DNA from: Gammaproteobacteria bacterium
GTDB taxonomy: Bacteria > Pseudomonadota > Gammaproteobacteria > Steroidobacterales > Woeseiaceae
Direction: 5' to 3'
Assembly (NCBI GenBank): GCA_024639825.1
Contig: JAHEGH010000008.1
Span: 1 to 64,000, forward strand
DNA length: 64,000 nucleotides
Shown: one piece after another, positions 10,058 through 19,186 of the stretch
Layout of the letters: every line of letters begins with the position of its first letter
Numbering within the stretch: the first letter of the stretch is position 1
Program-made: the position numbers and the translations under genes
The notes under the pieces: generated by a model
The model's input: the letters and a program-made list of their open reading frames with translations, nothing else
The model's database searches: none
Told to the model about the DNA's origin: nothing

Positions 10058-11008
10058 TCAGGCTGGGAAGAAGTCGATCGGTTTCGTGGTCGTGATGGCC
10101 TCGACGTCCTTCGCCTCAAACCGGAACAACTTGACGCGTTGCACGAGCTTGCGCTCCAGATCCGCGTCATTCAGTTCGCTGGAAACAACTTCACACATCG
10201 TGACAGTACCATTTGGTGCGATCGTCAGGCGCAGTACCAGCTTGCCTTCAAGGGACGGATCCTGGCGCAGCGCACGATTGTAGAGAGCAAAAATAGCGCC
10301 TTTGTTCTTGTCGAAAACCAGTTCGATTTCTTCGCGTGAACGCGACGCCTTGCCACTGGAGCCCGAGCGACTCGCGCCAGCTCCCTGGGCCATACCGGCC
10401 ACCGGGCTCGTTACGCGCGTCGTACTGCGTCCGGCGATTCCGGAGCCACCCGTGTTGCGACTCATTGCGGCCGTATTGATGCCACCTGACGCAGTACCGG
10501 CTTTCGACGTGATCATCGAACGTTCACTACGCTCAGCTTCACCGACCGATGCGGTCAGCGGGCGATCGTCTGCAACCTGAAGTTCCTTGTCGACGAGGTC
10601 CGCGAGGTCCTCGGCAAACGGCATCAGCGCTGCCTGCGCTTCTTCTCGTGCCTGCTCGGTACGATCCACAACGGGCTCGGGCTCGGGCTCAGGCACGGGC
10701 TCGGGCTCGGGCTCAGGTTCTGTTTCAACAACCTGCTCAGGCTCCGGCTCGTCGGGCTCTGGCTCCTCCTCCTTGGGCGGAGGCGGGGGCGGAGGCAACG
10801 GCTCTTCTTCAAGCAGCAGCTGCGCTATACGCGGTGGAATCTCTTCCACGTCGAATGGATCCGGCTCGGGTACAGGAATGAACGGCCAAACGATACTGAG
10901 CGCCATACAGATCAGGAAGATGATTCCCAGCAAACGCTGGAATTTCTTTTCCTGATCCTGGCCCGTCGTCCAGGGCAGCTCATATTCTCTGTAAAACGGT
11001 AAGTCCAA
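10058..11008 (-). CDS. AgmX/PglI C-terminal-domain protein, TonB-like
   Basis: A 316-residue protein with a short cytoplasmic N-terminus, one membrane helix (about 28-46), a Pro/Glu-rich periplasmic linker (about 50-115, PEPEPEP repeats) and a C-terminal domain (about 222-316) with IELVFDKNKGAIFALYNRALRQDPSLEGKLVLRLTIAPNGTV, the signature of the AgmX/PglI C-terminal domain. This is the architecture of TonB, spanning the periplasm to an outer-membrane partner. TTG start at 11008 has AGGAG eight bases upstream. It is the last gene of the motor operon beginning at 19684 and would transmit force from the ExbB/ExbD genes just before it. Confidence 0.87.
   Translation of the reverse strand: MDLPFYREYELPWTTGQDQEKKFQRLLGIIFLICMALSIVWPFIPVPEPDPFDVEEIPPRIAQLLLEEEPLPPPPPPPKEEEPEPDEPEPEQVVETEPEPEPEPVPEPEPEPVVDRTEQAREEAQAALMPFAEDLADLVDKELQVADDRPLTASVGEAERSERSMITSKAGTASGGINTAAMSRNTGGSGIAGRSTTRVTSPVAGMAQGAGASRSGSSGKASRSREEIELVFDKNKGAIFALYNRALRQDPSLEGKLVLRLTIAPNGTVTMCEVVSSELNDADLERKLVQRVKLFRFEAKDVEAITTTKPIDFFPA
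10672..10718. repeat. Short tandem GGGCTC-type repeats coding Pro-Glu
   Basis: Imperfect hexamer repeats (gggctc) inside the TonB-like gene encode alternating Pro and Glu on the minus strand. This is the extended periplasmic linker; repeat number may vary between strains by slippage. Confidence 0.8.
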
Positions 11009-11039
11009 TTCCGTGACTCCTGATCTCTTACAGCGCGCC

Positions 11040-11567
11040 TTAACGCGACGCCTGAATGTCGTCCAGTTTGTCTGAACTCTTCTGCAGCACGGCCAGCGAG
11101 ATCTGTCCGTAATCCGAATCCGTACAGGTCGCCATGACTTTCTTCAGCAGACGGTACGGGATGTCCTTGTCGCCCATGATCGTTACTTCACGACCTGCGA
11201 CATCGTCTTTGGCCGCGCGGCGCAATACTCGATCGTTTTGCGATAGCAGCGCCTCACGCAGCGCAGGAATATCGTTGCCCTTGGTGGCCATCACTTCTGC
11301 AATGTTAGCCACCGGCGTGCCTTGCACGAGTATTTCAGTCTTGCCAATCAGGATCGTGACAGTCTCTTCCGGTTTCTTCTCGGCGATTGACTCCGGCAAT
11401 TTCATGTCCTTGGCATTCGGCAATGTCTGGACGTCCGATGAATTAACCAAGAGGAAAAACACGAGAATCGTGAAGATATCCATGAGTGAAACGAGATTGA
11501 GTGCACCAGAGCCTTTGTTACGCCTGTGGTGCTTCTCCATGCGTTTTGCGCGACCCGACTTGACCAT
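11040..11567 (-). CDS. ExbD/TolR-family protein (second copy, Asp retained)
   Basis: A 175-residue ExbD/TolR protein: a basic N-terminus (MVKSGRAKRMEKHHRRNKGS), a single helix LNLVSLMDIFTILVFFLLV with the proton-carrying Asp, and a periplasmic domain of about 130 residues. It overlaps the first exbD gene by 1 nt and is followed by the TonB-like gene. With the ExbB homologue it should form a proton-driven motor; this copy is the one that can carry the proton. Myxococcus Agl motors also have one TolQ and two TolR proteins. Confidence 0.9.
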   Translation of the reverse strand: MVKSGRAKRMEKHHRRNKGSGALNLVSLMDIFTILVFFLLVNSSDVQTLPNAKDMKLPESIAEKKPEETVTILIGKTEILVQGTPVANIAEVMATKGNDIPALREALLSQNDRVLRRAAKDDVAGREVTIMGDKDIPYRLLKKVMATCTDSDYGQISLAVLQKSSDKLDDIQASR

Positions 11568-12085
11568 TACGAGGTACCCCCGTCGAGAACCGGCGCATCA
11601 CCGATAGAAATATCCGGAAAAAGATCCGATCGTATGATCTGCTCGTTTTCTTCGTCGATGTCCTGCGCAACCCGTACCGTGTCCATGACCTGAACGAGCG
11701 TGTCGTAGGCAATATCCTGCTCAAGCAGTATCGACGCATCCGTTTTCGTCGGATAGCGCTCCTTGAGCTCAGCCAGTTTTTCCGCAAGCGCCTCGTAATC
11801 GTAACCTTCCACGCCATTGGGGTAGATGCCCAACAAACCCTGGTTACGATCCCCGACTTCAATCTTATCCTGACGAACGATAACTTCGAGCTGGAATGTC
11901 TGTTCCTGCGGGTCCACGGGCTCACTAGAGGAGCCTGGCAGATTCAATTCGAGAACCGCCACTCGTGAGAACACCGCGGTAATAAGCAGGAACGGAACCA
12001 GGATCACCATCAGGTTCATGAATGCCGTGATATTGAGCTCGGCCGTCTCGATATTTCGACGACCGCCGCTGCGGTTGCGGATCAT
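11567..12085 (-). CDS. ExbD/TolR-family protein (first copy, Asn in place of the membrane Asp)
   Basis: A 172-residue ExbD/TolR protein with one helix, LNITAFMNLMVILVPFLLIT, and a periplasmic domain. Aligned with the other copy (LVSLMDIF) the position of the essential Asp is Asn (codon AAC), so this subunit should not carry protons by the usual route. The rest of the fold looks normal. It starts 3 nt after the exbB stop. It may form a heterodimer with the second copy. Confidence 0.88.
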   Translation of the reverse strand: MIRNRSGGRRNIETAELNITAFMNLMVILVPFLLITAVFSRVAVLELNLPGSSSEPVDPQEQTFQLEVIVRQDKIEVGDRNQGLLGIYPNGVEGYDYEALAEKLAELKERYPTKTDASILLEQDIAYDTLVQVMDTVRVAQDIDEENEQIIRSDLFPDISIGDAPVLDGGTS

Positions 12086-12088
12086 GGC

Positions 12089-12730
12089 TTATGCTCCGCC
12101 TGTGTTCAGCTGACGTTCGGTAACCGCGTTCAGGAACTTGACGCTGGCCATTTCCAGGCTGTCCACGAGCGCATTCGTCTTGGTTTGCAGCAAAGCGTGA
12201 ATCAACAGCAAAGGAATCGCCGCCATCAGTCCGAAGGCCGTGGTGTTCATCGCCGTCGAGATCGACGCCGAGAGCATGTCAGCTTTCTCAGCCGGATTCG
12301 CTTCAGCAACCGCCGTAAACGCCGAGATCAGGCCGATAATCGTCCCGAGAAGACCCAGCAGTGTCGCGATGTTGGCGAGCGTCGCAATATAGTGCGTACG
12401 CTTTTCAAGTCGTGGCAAAACCTCCATCAGGCTCTCTTCCATCGCCTTTTCGATGTCGTCACGACGCCGTGCCGACTTAACTCGGTACAGGCCATAGGTC
12501 AGGATCGAGCCGATAGCGGCTTTCGATTTTGCCGTTAGCGCAGCCGCTTCCTGGAAGTTACCTGCCTTTAGAAACGGCACTATCTTCTTCCACAATGCAC
12601 GGTTGCTTGCGCCCGACATAGTCAGGTACGTCCAGCGTTCGATCGCAATCGCAAGACCGAACCCGAATACCAACAGGATGGGGATCATGAATGGTCCGCC
12701 TTCCTGGAAAAATCGCACTAAAGTGCCCAT
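12089..12730 (-). CDS. ExbB/TolQ/MotA-family proton-channel protein
   Basis: A 213-residue inner-membrane protein with three hydrophobic segments (about 15-35, 116-140 and 157-180). The MotA_ExbB core includes ATLLGLLGTIIGLISAF and STAMNTTAFGLMAAIPLLLIHA, which match ExbB/TolQ pore helices. It should form the pentameric channel of the motor with the two ExbD proteins that follow. It is separated from the upstream gene by 147 nt holding a REP-like palindrome. Confidence 0.93.
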   Translation of the reverse strand: MGTLVRFFQEGGPFMIPILLVFGFGLAIAIERWTYLTMSGASNRALWKKIVPFLKAGNFQEAAALTAKSKAAIGSILTYGLYRVKSARRRDDIEKAMEESLMEVLPRLEKRTHYIATLANIATLLGLLGTIIGLISAFTAVAEANPAEKADMLSASISTAMNTTAFGLMAAIPLLLIHALLQTKTNALVDSLEMASVKFLNAVTERQLNTGGA

Positions 12731-12807
12731 TTGTCTGCTCCTCTAAAACAGATGTGATGACTCTTGCAGACGACGTCTGCACCTCCAAAACCGATTCTTA
12801 CAAGTAA

Positions 12808-12877
12808 CTGTGGGAGCGGCATGCCCCGACATGCGGGATAACAAGCCGCGAATTCGGGCCAACAGGCCCTCCCGCAG
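12808..12877. repeat. REP-like palindromic element between operon genes
   Basis: The element is bounded by CTGTGGGAG (12808-12816) and CTCCCGCAG (12869-12877), which pair with one G:T, and contains further short G/C-rich arms. The GTGGGAGCGGC start resembles chromosomal REP sequences of pseudomonads and related gammaproteobacteria. It begins right after a stop codon (12878) and lies before exbB, where it could protect or attenuate the message. Only one copy was seen in this window. Confidence 0.55.
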
Positions 12878-13300
12878 TTATTCCTCTTTCGTGCCGTACA
12901 AGTCGTTGTGATACTCGACTTGCCGAATAAATTCTTCCCGATCCAAAGGCGCCAGCACCTCATCGATCAGCGTATTGACGGGCTTGCCCATCAGGTCACC
13001 CGGATCCGACTTCTGCCATGGCACGATGTACAACACCTTCGGCAGTTCCTGGTTGCCCGTAATTTCGGTGCGACCCAATTCCATCGAATCCATAACCCGG
13101 CTGCCCGTTGTCGTACGCGTGATATCCGTTGCCGTCTCAGGGGCATCCTCGTCCTCAACAGCCGCCGACGTATCGACCGCCGGCATCAAATCGTCGTCAT
13201 CCGACGCGTCCTGAGCGAAAGAGGCAACCGCTGACAACAACATGGCGAGCATGACTCCGGTGCCGAATACTGTCTTCAATTGAGTACTCATGTCCTTCAT
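12878..13300 (-). CDS. Small secreted protein of the motor operon, unknown function
   Basis: A 140-residue protein with a signal peptide (hydrophobic residues about 10-26, cleaved near ASFAQ), an acidic, Asp/Glu-rich stretch, then a compact C-terminal part (GNQELPKVLYIVPWQKSDPGDLMGKPVNTLIDEVLAPLDREEFIRQVEYHNDLYG). The start at 13300 overlaps the stop of the TPR lipoprotein gene as ATGA and has GGCGGA just upstream. Conserved small proteins at this place accompany AgmX-type motors, but I cannot name the family. Confidence 0.75.
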   Translation of the reverse strand: MKDMSTQLKTVFGTGVMLAMLLSAVASFAQDASDDDDLMPAVDTSAAVEDEDAPETATDITRTTTGSRVMDSMELGRTEITGNQELPKVLYIVPWQKSDPGDLMGKPVNTLIDEVLAPLDREEFIRQVEYHNDLYGTKEE

Positions 13301-13935
13301 TCCGCCACGTTTGCGGTCGGCTGACTCGCCGCCAGGCGACGTTTCAAATCCGCAATCCACCTGTCGACCTGCTTATCCTCGCCGACAAGTGCCTGATAGG
13401 CCTCGAAGTGTTCCAGCGCCGAATCGAGCCGCTGCAGGTACAGTTCGTAAAGAATGCCCAAGTTGTAGTGTGCCAAGGCATAGTCAGGGGAGACTGTGAC
13501 CGCCTTCAAATAAGTGGCCTCTGCCTCCAGAAAATTTCCATTTTTGCGATGTAGCAACCCCAGCTGGTTCAGGGCGACCGGGTGATTCGGGTCCAGCGCC
13601 AGTGCGGCGTCCAGAACCTTGCGCGCTTCGTCCTCATTCTCGTTGCGCATATGGATAATCGCGAGATTGACATACGCACCCGGGTATTCCGGGTAAACCA
13701 GTAGAAATTCCTTGAATCGCAGCTCCGCATCCGTGAGGTCGCCCGCCGCCTGGCTCGCCGTCGCCTGCTCGAACAACGTCAGAGCCTCCGGCGGAATGGT
13801 CGGCCCGGTTGTCTCGAGATTGTCTTCGGCGCCCCCAGGAACGACGTCCCGGGCAGGACCTGATCCCGCACAACCGGCAAGAATCAACAGCAACGCCACA
13901 AGTGCGAGGTTTTCAGTAAAGCGCGGTAACAACAT
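13297..13935 (-). CDS. TPR-repeat lipoprotein
   Basis: A 212-residue protein with a lipobox (LILAGC) and at least three tetratricopeptide repeats between about residues 45 and 190 (for example AYVNLAIIHMRNENEDEARKVLDAALALDPNH and ALNQLGLLHRKNGNFLEAEATYLKAV). It should sit in the outer membrane facing the periplasm and act as a scaffold, comparable to the TPR lipoproteins of the Agl-Glt machinery. ATG at 13935 has AAGGAG ten bases upstream; an ATG at 13959 lacks one. It overlaps the upstream gene by 23 nt. Confidence 0.85.
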   Translation of the reverse strand: MLLPRFTENLALVALLLILAGCAGSGPARDVVPGGAEDNLETTGPTIPPEALTLFEQATASQAAGDLTDAELRFKEFLLVYPEYPGAYVNLAIIHMRNENEDEARKVLDAALALDPNHPVALNQLGLLHRKNGNFLEAEATYLKAVTVSPDYALAHYNLGILYELYLQRLDSALEHFEAYQALVGEDKQVDRWIADLKRRLAASQPTANVAE

Positions 13936-16720
13936 CTTCGCTGCGCTCCTTCTTCGCATATCTCGCCGGCATCATGCCGGCGAGTCGGTCAAAGCTCTTT
14001 TGTACCCATTCGTCATAGATCCCATCGGCGGCTCGATCCGCGTTCGCTTTATAAAGGTCGATGGATTTCTCCTCAAACGGGTAGGCCTGCTCCTCGAGCA
14101 GGATCTCGTACTGTTCCAGGGCGTCTGCTTCCAGATTGGTAGGACGATCCGACTCCATGAGGTCGGATGAGAACTGTTCGTAAACTTCACCAAGACGATA
14201 CGTCGAGGCTGTTGTCACTTCTGCGATCGCATAGTTGGATGCCTTCGTATACGCAGCAATAACCTGCTCCATCAGCTCCCTCTTGAGCTTCAGGCTGTCC
14301 GCCAGTGGCTGCGTGAGCTTCACAACCTCGAAACGCCTGCGAACAGGCTCGGCGAGTTCCAGTGACGCCGTGGCAGCCAGATACCGAGAGCGGTCCGACC
14401 GTTCCACGCCAGCCGATGCGTCGACCTCGATCAGGGTCTCGAGAATCGCTATGCGTTCTGCCTGATTGCCCGTCTCCTTTGCTATTTCTGCCATCCGGGC
14501 ACGCGCCTCAATCGACTCAGAGATCGGCTCGGGGTAGCGCGCAACAATATCGCCGAGGACACGTTTTTCCTCAGTGAGTGAACCCGCGTCCCCATAAAGT
14601 TCGGCAGCCTTCCAAAGCGCTTCGCGTCGCACAAGTTCAGTGGTCGAAGCGGCTACGGCTATGGTCTCAAACTCAGACGCTGCCTGCCCCGTACGCCCGG
14701 CTCCCACATACGTAACTGCGAGCTTTTGCGTTACATCATCAGCAAGTTCGCTGTCGGGGTAATCCCGGCGGAATTGCTCGAGTACTGCCGACGCGCGATC
14801 CCAGGCTTGCATGTTGATTAGCACAGCGGCGGCGTCATATTCGGCGGTCTCACGGATGGCTGAGTCCGGAACAACCTGCCCCAGGCGCATAAAGTGCCGG
14901 ACAGCATTTTCATTGGCGCCCTGTTCCCTTGCGGCTTCGCCCTGCTTGTAGATACTCGACGCAATGCGCTCCTTGAGGTCCGCCTGTGCCGCGAGGTCAT
15001 CTGCAGGCGTCAGGTTACGCAGACTGTAATAAGAGCTCTCGGCATCCTCAAAATTTTCCATGTCGAAATGCGAGTACGCGATTACCGTCCAGGCCGTGCG
15101 CGCGAGCTCAGGCTTCGCCGGCGGCTGCTTCGTGACAACTTTTGAGCCAACGGCAATGGCCAGGTCAAACTGATCCTGCGAGAAGAGATCTTCCGCAACC
15201 GCTGTCAGAACAGCTCCTGACTCGGGGTGTTCGGGATAGGTATTCGCAAACCGCAGCGCGCTGTCGAGATACTGCTGATGCCAGGTATCCTTGCCGACAC
15301 CGTCCAGTGATGCTTCATGCTCACGGTACGCGAGCAACGCCGCATAACCCGCTTCGGCCGACCTGTCGTTGAACGGGTAGCTGTAGGAAGTCCTTTCGTA
15401 CTCCATCATCGCGGCATCAAATTCCCCACTTTCAAACAGCGTTTCAGCCAGCAGGAAATTCGTGTTTGCTGTATCGGCTTCGCCAGGGAAGTAGGCAAGG
15501 TACTTGCGGTACCAGTTCGCTGCCTGCTGGAAATCAGTCTTCTTGCGGCTCGTCTGAGCTTCCGCGTGATAGTACTGTGCGAGATCCGTCAGGTTTGTCT
15601 TAAGGTGCCCTGCGACGGCCTCATTCGCCGCGCGCGGGTTACGGATCCAGAACTCACCGTCCATGCCGTAACGTTCGACAAAACTCTTCTTGCCCTCGAG
15701 TACGAGACTCGGAAATCCACCTTGCTTGTAGGACTCGATAACCCGGACCTGCAGGGACGGGGACATCGGGTGGAACGGATCCTGGTCGACAAATGCCTCG
15801 TAAGTTTCCGCCGCGTCCTGGAAGCGCTCCTTTTCGAGGTACAGGTCGCCGAGGTTGCTGTAAACCACATGGCTGTAACTTGGCAGGCCTCTGCTCGCCA
15901 GGAAGCTGTCGATACTGTCTGCGCCATCCATGTACGAGAAACTGAGACTCAGTACCCGGAACGTGTCTTCGATCATCTCGCGCTCAGCGCGGCTCAGCGC
16001 CTCAAGCCGTTTCTCACCCTCACCAACACGCACACCGGCAATACGCCTGTCCAGGAGTTCAAAAAACGGGCCCAGGCTGTCCTCATGCATGCCCAGCTTG
16101 AACTGTGACCAGCCGAGTTTGTACAGCGATTGCTCGTAGAAACGGGATCTTTCGCCGTAAGCCCTGACGTCCTGGTAGGCTGCTTCCGCCTCGTCGTAGC
16201 GTTTAGTAAGAAACAGCATTTCGCCGCGCCGAAACTGTACTTCGTCGACAAGTAGCGTGTCAGGAAAGCGCCCGATTAGCTCGTTAAGTACCGTAAGTGC
16301 ATCATCGGTGCGTCCACCAACCTCGTAAGCGCGGGCCAACTGGTACAAGACAGTGTCATTGCGGCGATAATTGGGATACGACTCAAGCAGCCTCTGGTAC
16401 AAGCCGACCGCATTGTCGAAATTTCGTGAGTCCAGCGCTTCGATGTTCTGCGTCAGCTGCTCTACTTCCGTCGCTTCAAGTTCGAGGTCGCCAAGACGCC
16501 GCAAAGCTTCTGCCTGAAGTTCCGCGTCGCTCGAAACAAGATCCAGAAAGTCACGATAGCCTTCGCGCGCAAGCTCGGAGCTGTCGAGGATGATCTTGCC
16601 TGGACGCACATCCACGCTCTTTTCCTCGAGGCTCTTGATGGTATCGTCGGCGGCGAATACTACCGGCGCGGCAACCAACGCTACGATCACAGTAACAGGG
16701 AACAGGAGGCGCTCCATCAT
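13913..16720 (-). CDS. Large periplasmic TPR protein
   Basis: A 935-residue protein with a signal peptide (about 1-23, cut near VVFAA) followed by tandem TPR-like repeats over nearly its whole length (SYPNYRRNDTVLYQLARAYEVGGRTDDALTVLNELIGRFPD is one clear unit). No catalytic motifs are visible. Comparable large TPR proteins (AgmU/GltD-like) occur in Agl-Glt clusters, where they link the inner-membrane motor to the outer membrane. The start overlaps the upstream stop as ATGA, with AGGAG eight bases before it. Confidence 0.82.
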   Translation of the reverse strand: MMERLLFPVTVIVALVAAPVVFAADDTIKSLEEKSVDVRPGKIILDSSELAREGYRDFLDLVSSDAELQAEALRRLGDLELEATEVEQLTQNIEALDSRNFDNAVGLYQRLLESYPNYRRNDTVLYQLARAYEVGGRTDDALTVLNELIGRFPDTLLVDEVQFRRGEMLFLTKRYDEAEAAYQDVRAYGERSRFYEQSLYKLGWSQFKLGMHEDSLGPFFELLDRRIAGVRVGEGEKRLEALSRAEREMIEDTFRVLSLSFSYMDGADSIDSFLASRGLPSYSHVVYSNLGDLYLEKERFQDAAETYEAFVDQDPFHPMSPSLQVRVIESYKQGGFPSLVLEGKKSFVERYGMDGEFWIRNPRAANEAVAGHLKTNLTDLAQYYHAEAQTSRKKTDFQQAANWYRKYLAYFPGEADTANTNFLLAETLFESGEFDAAMMEYERTSYSYPFNDRSAEAGYAALLAYREHEASLDGVGKDTWHQQYLDSALRFANTYPEHPESGAVLTAVAEDLFSQDQFDLAIAVGSKVVTKQPPAKPELARTAWTVIAYSHFDMENFEDAESSYYSLRNLTPADDLAAQADLKERIASSIYKQGEAAREQGANENAVRHFMRLGQVVPDSAIRETAEYDAAAVLINMQAWDRASAVLEQFRRDYPDSELADDVTQKLAVTYVGAGRTGQAASEFETIAVAASTTELVRREALWKAAELYGDAGSLTEEKRVLGDIVARYPEPISESIEARARMAEIAKETGNQAERIAILETLIEVDASAGVERSDRSRYLAATASLELAEPVRRRFEVVKLTQPLADSLKLKRELMEQVIAAYTKASNYAIAEVTTASTYRLGEVYEQFSSDLMESDRPTNLEADALEQYEILLEEQAYPFEEKSIDLYKANADRAADGIYDEWVQKSFDRLAGMMPARYAKKERSEDVVTALY

Positions 16721-18585
16721 TTGGAGGACTCCTCAGATGAACTGGAGATGTCGTAGATCGCTGCCAGTGCAAAACGTGCCTGCACACTGTAGACACCGAG
16801 GCGATCTTTCTGCGCCTGCAGTTCGCCGACGGCGATCTCCTGTAGAAATTCACGCTGGCGAATCATCGCGTTCGAAATCTCCATGCGCGTACCTTCCAGG
16901 CGAGGTGCCAGGCCGTATACGCGGTCGCTTAGCGCCTGAAACCGCAGCGGTTCGGTACGCATAGCCTCATCGATCTGGCGGCGCGAGCGCTGCGTTTCGA
17001 CGAGCGCCTCGCCCGACAAGTGAAGATCCCGACGAATCTGGCCCAGGCGCTCCTTGAAGTCACGTTCAAGATTCCACTGCAGCACGCCTTTGAGCAGGTC
17101 GACCTTGTCGCGCACTTCGGCTGCTTCGGGAATATCGGCCTGCACGGCAGGACTGCGCTCAAGGTCAGTGATCTCGTCCCACATGTCGAATTCCGACTTC
17201 TTCGCGAGTGACAACCAATCGAATGAACTCTCAATATTGTCGACCGTCGCATCGAAGGAGAGCTTGGACTCCACCATTCGGTCGAGATCAGCCTGTTCGA
17301 GCGCGGCCTCTACCAAGGGCAGTCTCTGCGCGTAGGCCTCTTTGCGCGTTTCCAGCATGTTTTCGAAGACATCGACATTTTGCAGCCAGTCCTCGATGTT
17401 CCGGCTAAGGTAGTTGAGATCCCGGTAGTTCTTCAGACCTTCCTGGAACCGGTGCGTTGCCAGTAAGTGAAAGAGATAACGTGATTCCGGGCCTTCGGGT
17501 AATGCCTCAAGGCTCCAGTACCATCCCGAACTGTTGAGTGGATCGTTTGCGATAAACTGATCGAAGAAATCGCCCGATTCGATAAACCCGATAGTCCGAT
17601 CGAGCCGGTTGGACTCCTCGTGAAATGCCTCGATTGCGTTCAGGTAATGATCTGCGGCCTGGCTGATCGCGTCCAGCTTCGCCATCGCGTAAGGAATGGC
17701 CAGGAGCGACTCCTGCACTGCAGAGTCCAGCAAATCCCGGCCACGGAGTTCCATCCAGGGAACCAGCGCCCGCCGGTAGCTACTCATTTCGGCATCGGCC
17801 CAGCCCACCCCCAAGAGTGCCTTGTTCGAAAACGGTCCCTCCAACCGAACGCGCTGCAAGGGGATTTTTGCAGCCAGCGGCTGACCATCCTGGAGCAAGG
17901 CATAACCGAGCGCCACGTTCGCTTTATCGCGCAGCGCGGCCGTTTCGTCGTTATAAGGCTCCAGGCTGCCGAGTTCGTCCAACAGGACCCTGGCTTCCTC
18001 GATGCGGCCGCTGCGAACCAGCGCCACGCCGGTATTGAATTTCGCGTACCGCGCCCACTCGGTCTCGCCTTTCCAGTTGGCAAGCCCGGCTATGGCCTGA
18101 GCGTAATTGCCGGCATCGATTTGAATCTGCGCGCCGAGCATCGCCGCTTCGTTTTCCAGGTTTTCGGGCAGTGCGCCGGCAATATTCGCCAACGCATCCC
18201 GCGACTTGTCGAGGTAGCCACGCTGGTACCAGATCTTCGCCAGAAAGAACCAGGTGCGATCCCGGATGTCCGGTGCCACATTGCCCGCAAGCAAATCCTC
18301 GAAAATCTCGGCAGCTTCCAGATGATGGCCGTAGGAAAGATACATGCCACCAAGTAGCAAGTCGGCGGCATCGGCATGTTCGGACAGCCGGTTCTGCTCC
18401 TTCGCGACAAGCAGTCTTACGATGGCAGGAACGTAGTCTTCCTGGTAGAAATGGAACAGCGCCTCACCGAACTGGGGATCCTTTATGACTACAGGTTCCA
18501 CTTGATCGCCTGCGGCCTGTACACCCGGCGCGGCAACCAGGAACAGGACGCATAAGCGCAAGATAAATGAACGGCTTGCGCGCAA
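16717..18585 (-). CDS. Periplasmic helical-repeat protein of the motor operon
   Basis: A 622-residue protein with a signal peptide (about 1-24, cut near GVQAA). The N-terminal half is built of TPR/Sel1-like helical pairs (FYQEDYVPAIVRLLVAKEQNRLSEHADAADLLLGGMYLSYGHHLEAAEIFEDLL), the C-terminal part of about 200 residues looks like long coiled helices. TTG start with GGGAGT upstream and 3 nt after the previous stop. Position in the operon suggests a structural partner of the 935-residue protein. No enzyme motif was seen. Confidence 0.75.
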   Translation of the reverse strand: MRASRSFILRLCVLFLVAAPGVQAAGDQVEPVVIKDPQFGEALFHFYQEDYVPAIVRLLVAKEQNRLSEHADAADLLLGGMYLSYGHHLEAAEIFEDLLAGNVAPDIRDRTWFFLAKIWYQRGYLDKSRDALANIAGALPENLENEAAMLGAQIQIDAGNYAQAIAGLANWKGETEWARYAKFNTGVALVRSGRIEEARVLLDELGSLEPYNDETAALRDKANVALGYALLQDGQPLAAKIPLQRVRLEGPFSNKALLGVGWADAEMSSYRRALVPWMELRGRDLLDSAVQESLLAIPYAMAKLDAISQAADHYLNAIEAFHEESNRLDRTIGFIESGDFFDQFIANDPLNSSGWYWSLEALPEGPESRYLFHLLATHRFQEGLKNYRDLNYLSRNIEDWLQNVDVFENMLETRKEAYAQRLPLVEAALEQADLDRMVESKLSFDATVDNIESSFDWLSLAKKSEFDMWDEITDLERSPAVQADIPEAAEVRDKVDLLKGVLQWNLERDFKERLGQIRRDLHLSGEALVETQRSRRQIDEAMRTEPLRFQALSDRVYGLAPRLEGTRMEISNAMIRQREFLQEIAVGELQAQKDRLGVYSVQARFALAAIYDISSSSEESSK

Positions 18586-18588
18586 GGA

Positions 18589-19185
18589 CTACTCCCATTC
18601 CTTGATGGCGAATTCCGGTTGTTGTTTTTTCACACTATCGGTGATTTCCAGTTCGACATACTTGGCACCGATTCCCTTGTCGAAGCTTATCGTAGCGCCC
18701 CGGCGATAGTCCCTGACATGCGGGCCTTTACCTACAAACACGGCGATTAGCTCATGCTCGCCCGTCTTCAGGTTCGCCATGTGCACACGATGTACGCCAC
18801 CACGCATCAGCGCGTCGGCCTCACGCTCCGTATAAAGATAATTGGCCACTTCCTTGCCGTCGATCTTGATATTCACCGAATCAAGACTGAAATACTCGCC
18901 GACATCCATCGAGACAAAAAAAGCAACCTGCGAGTTCGCTGGAAACAATAGTTCCTCTTCGAGCAGAAACAAATCGCGATTCAGGTCGAGTACCTCTTTC
19001 TTTAGCGACTGCACTTCCGAATCGAGGCTGCGAAACTCATCGCGTGATTTCGTTTCCGCCGCAGCGGCATCGCGTGCTTCGGCCAGCGCCGCTTCCGAAT
19101 CCATCGGAACCGCTTCCTGTGCGGTGGCAACCAGGCTGAACGCGAGCAGCATCGCCGCGACAAGCGTGATGAATATCTTGGTCAC
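18589..19185 (-). CDS. Secreted protein with coiled coil and beta-rich domain, motor operon
   Basis: A 198-residue protein: signal peptide (about 1-22, FSLVATAQ), a short coiled coil (about 45-78, SRDEFRSLDSEVQSLKKEVLDLNRDLFLLEEELLF) and a beta-rich C-terminal domain (VNIKIDGKEVANYLYTEREADALMRGGVHRVHMANLKTGEHELIAVFVG) that resembles PEGA-like modules. GTG start with a GAGAGAG site. It is 1 nt after the TlpA-like gene stop. Function unknown; it is probably a periplasmic part of the motor. Confidence 0.75.
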   Translation of the reverse strand: MTKIFITLVAAMLLAFSLVATAQEAVPMDSEAALAEARDAAAAETKSRDEFRSLDSEVQSLKKEVLDLNRDLFLLEEELLFPANSQVAFFVSMDVGEYFSLDSVNIKIDGKEVANYLYTEREADALMRGGVHRVHMANLKTGEHELIAVFVGKGPHVRDYRRGATISFDKGIGAKYVELEITDSVKKQQPEFAIKEWE

Positions 19186-19186
19186 G

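Noticed and set aside
10549..10955. Ala/Arg- or Gly/Ser-rich frames opposite the Pro-Glu linker
   Set aside because: These come from the GGGCTC repeats of the TonB-like gene.
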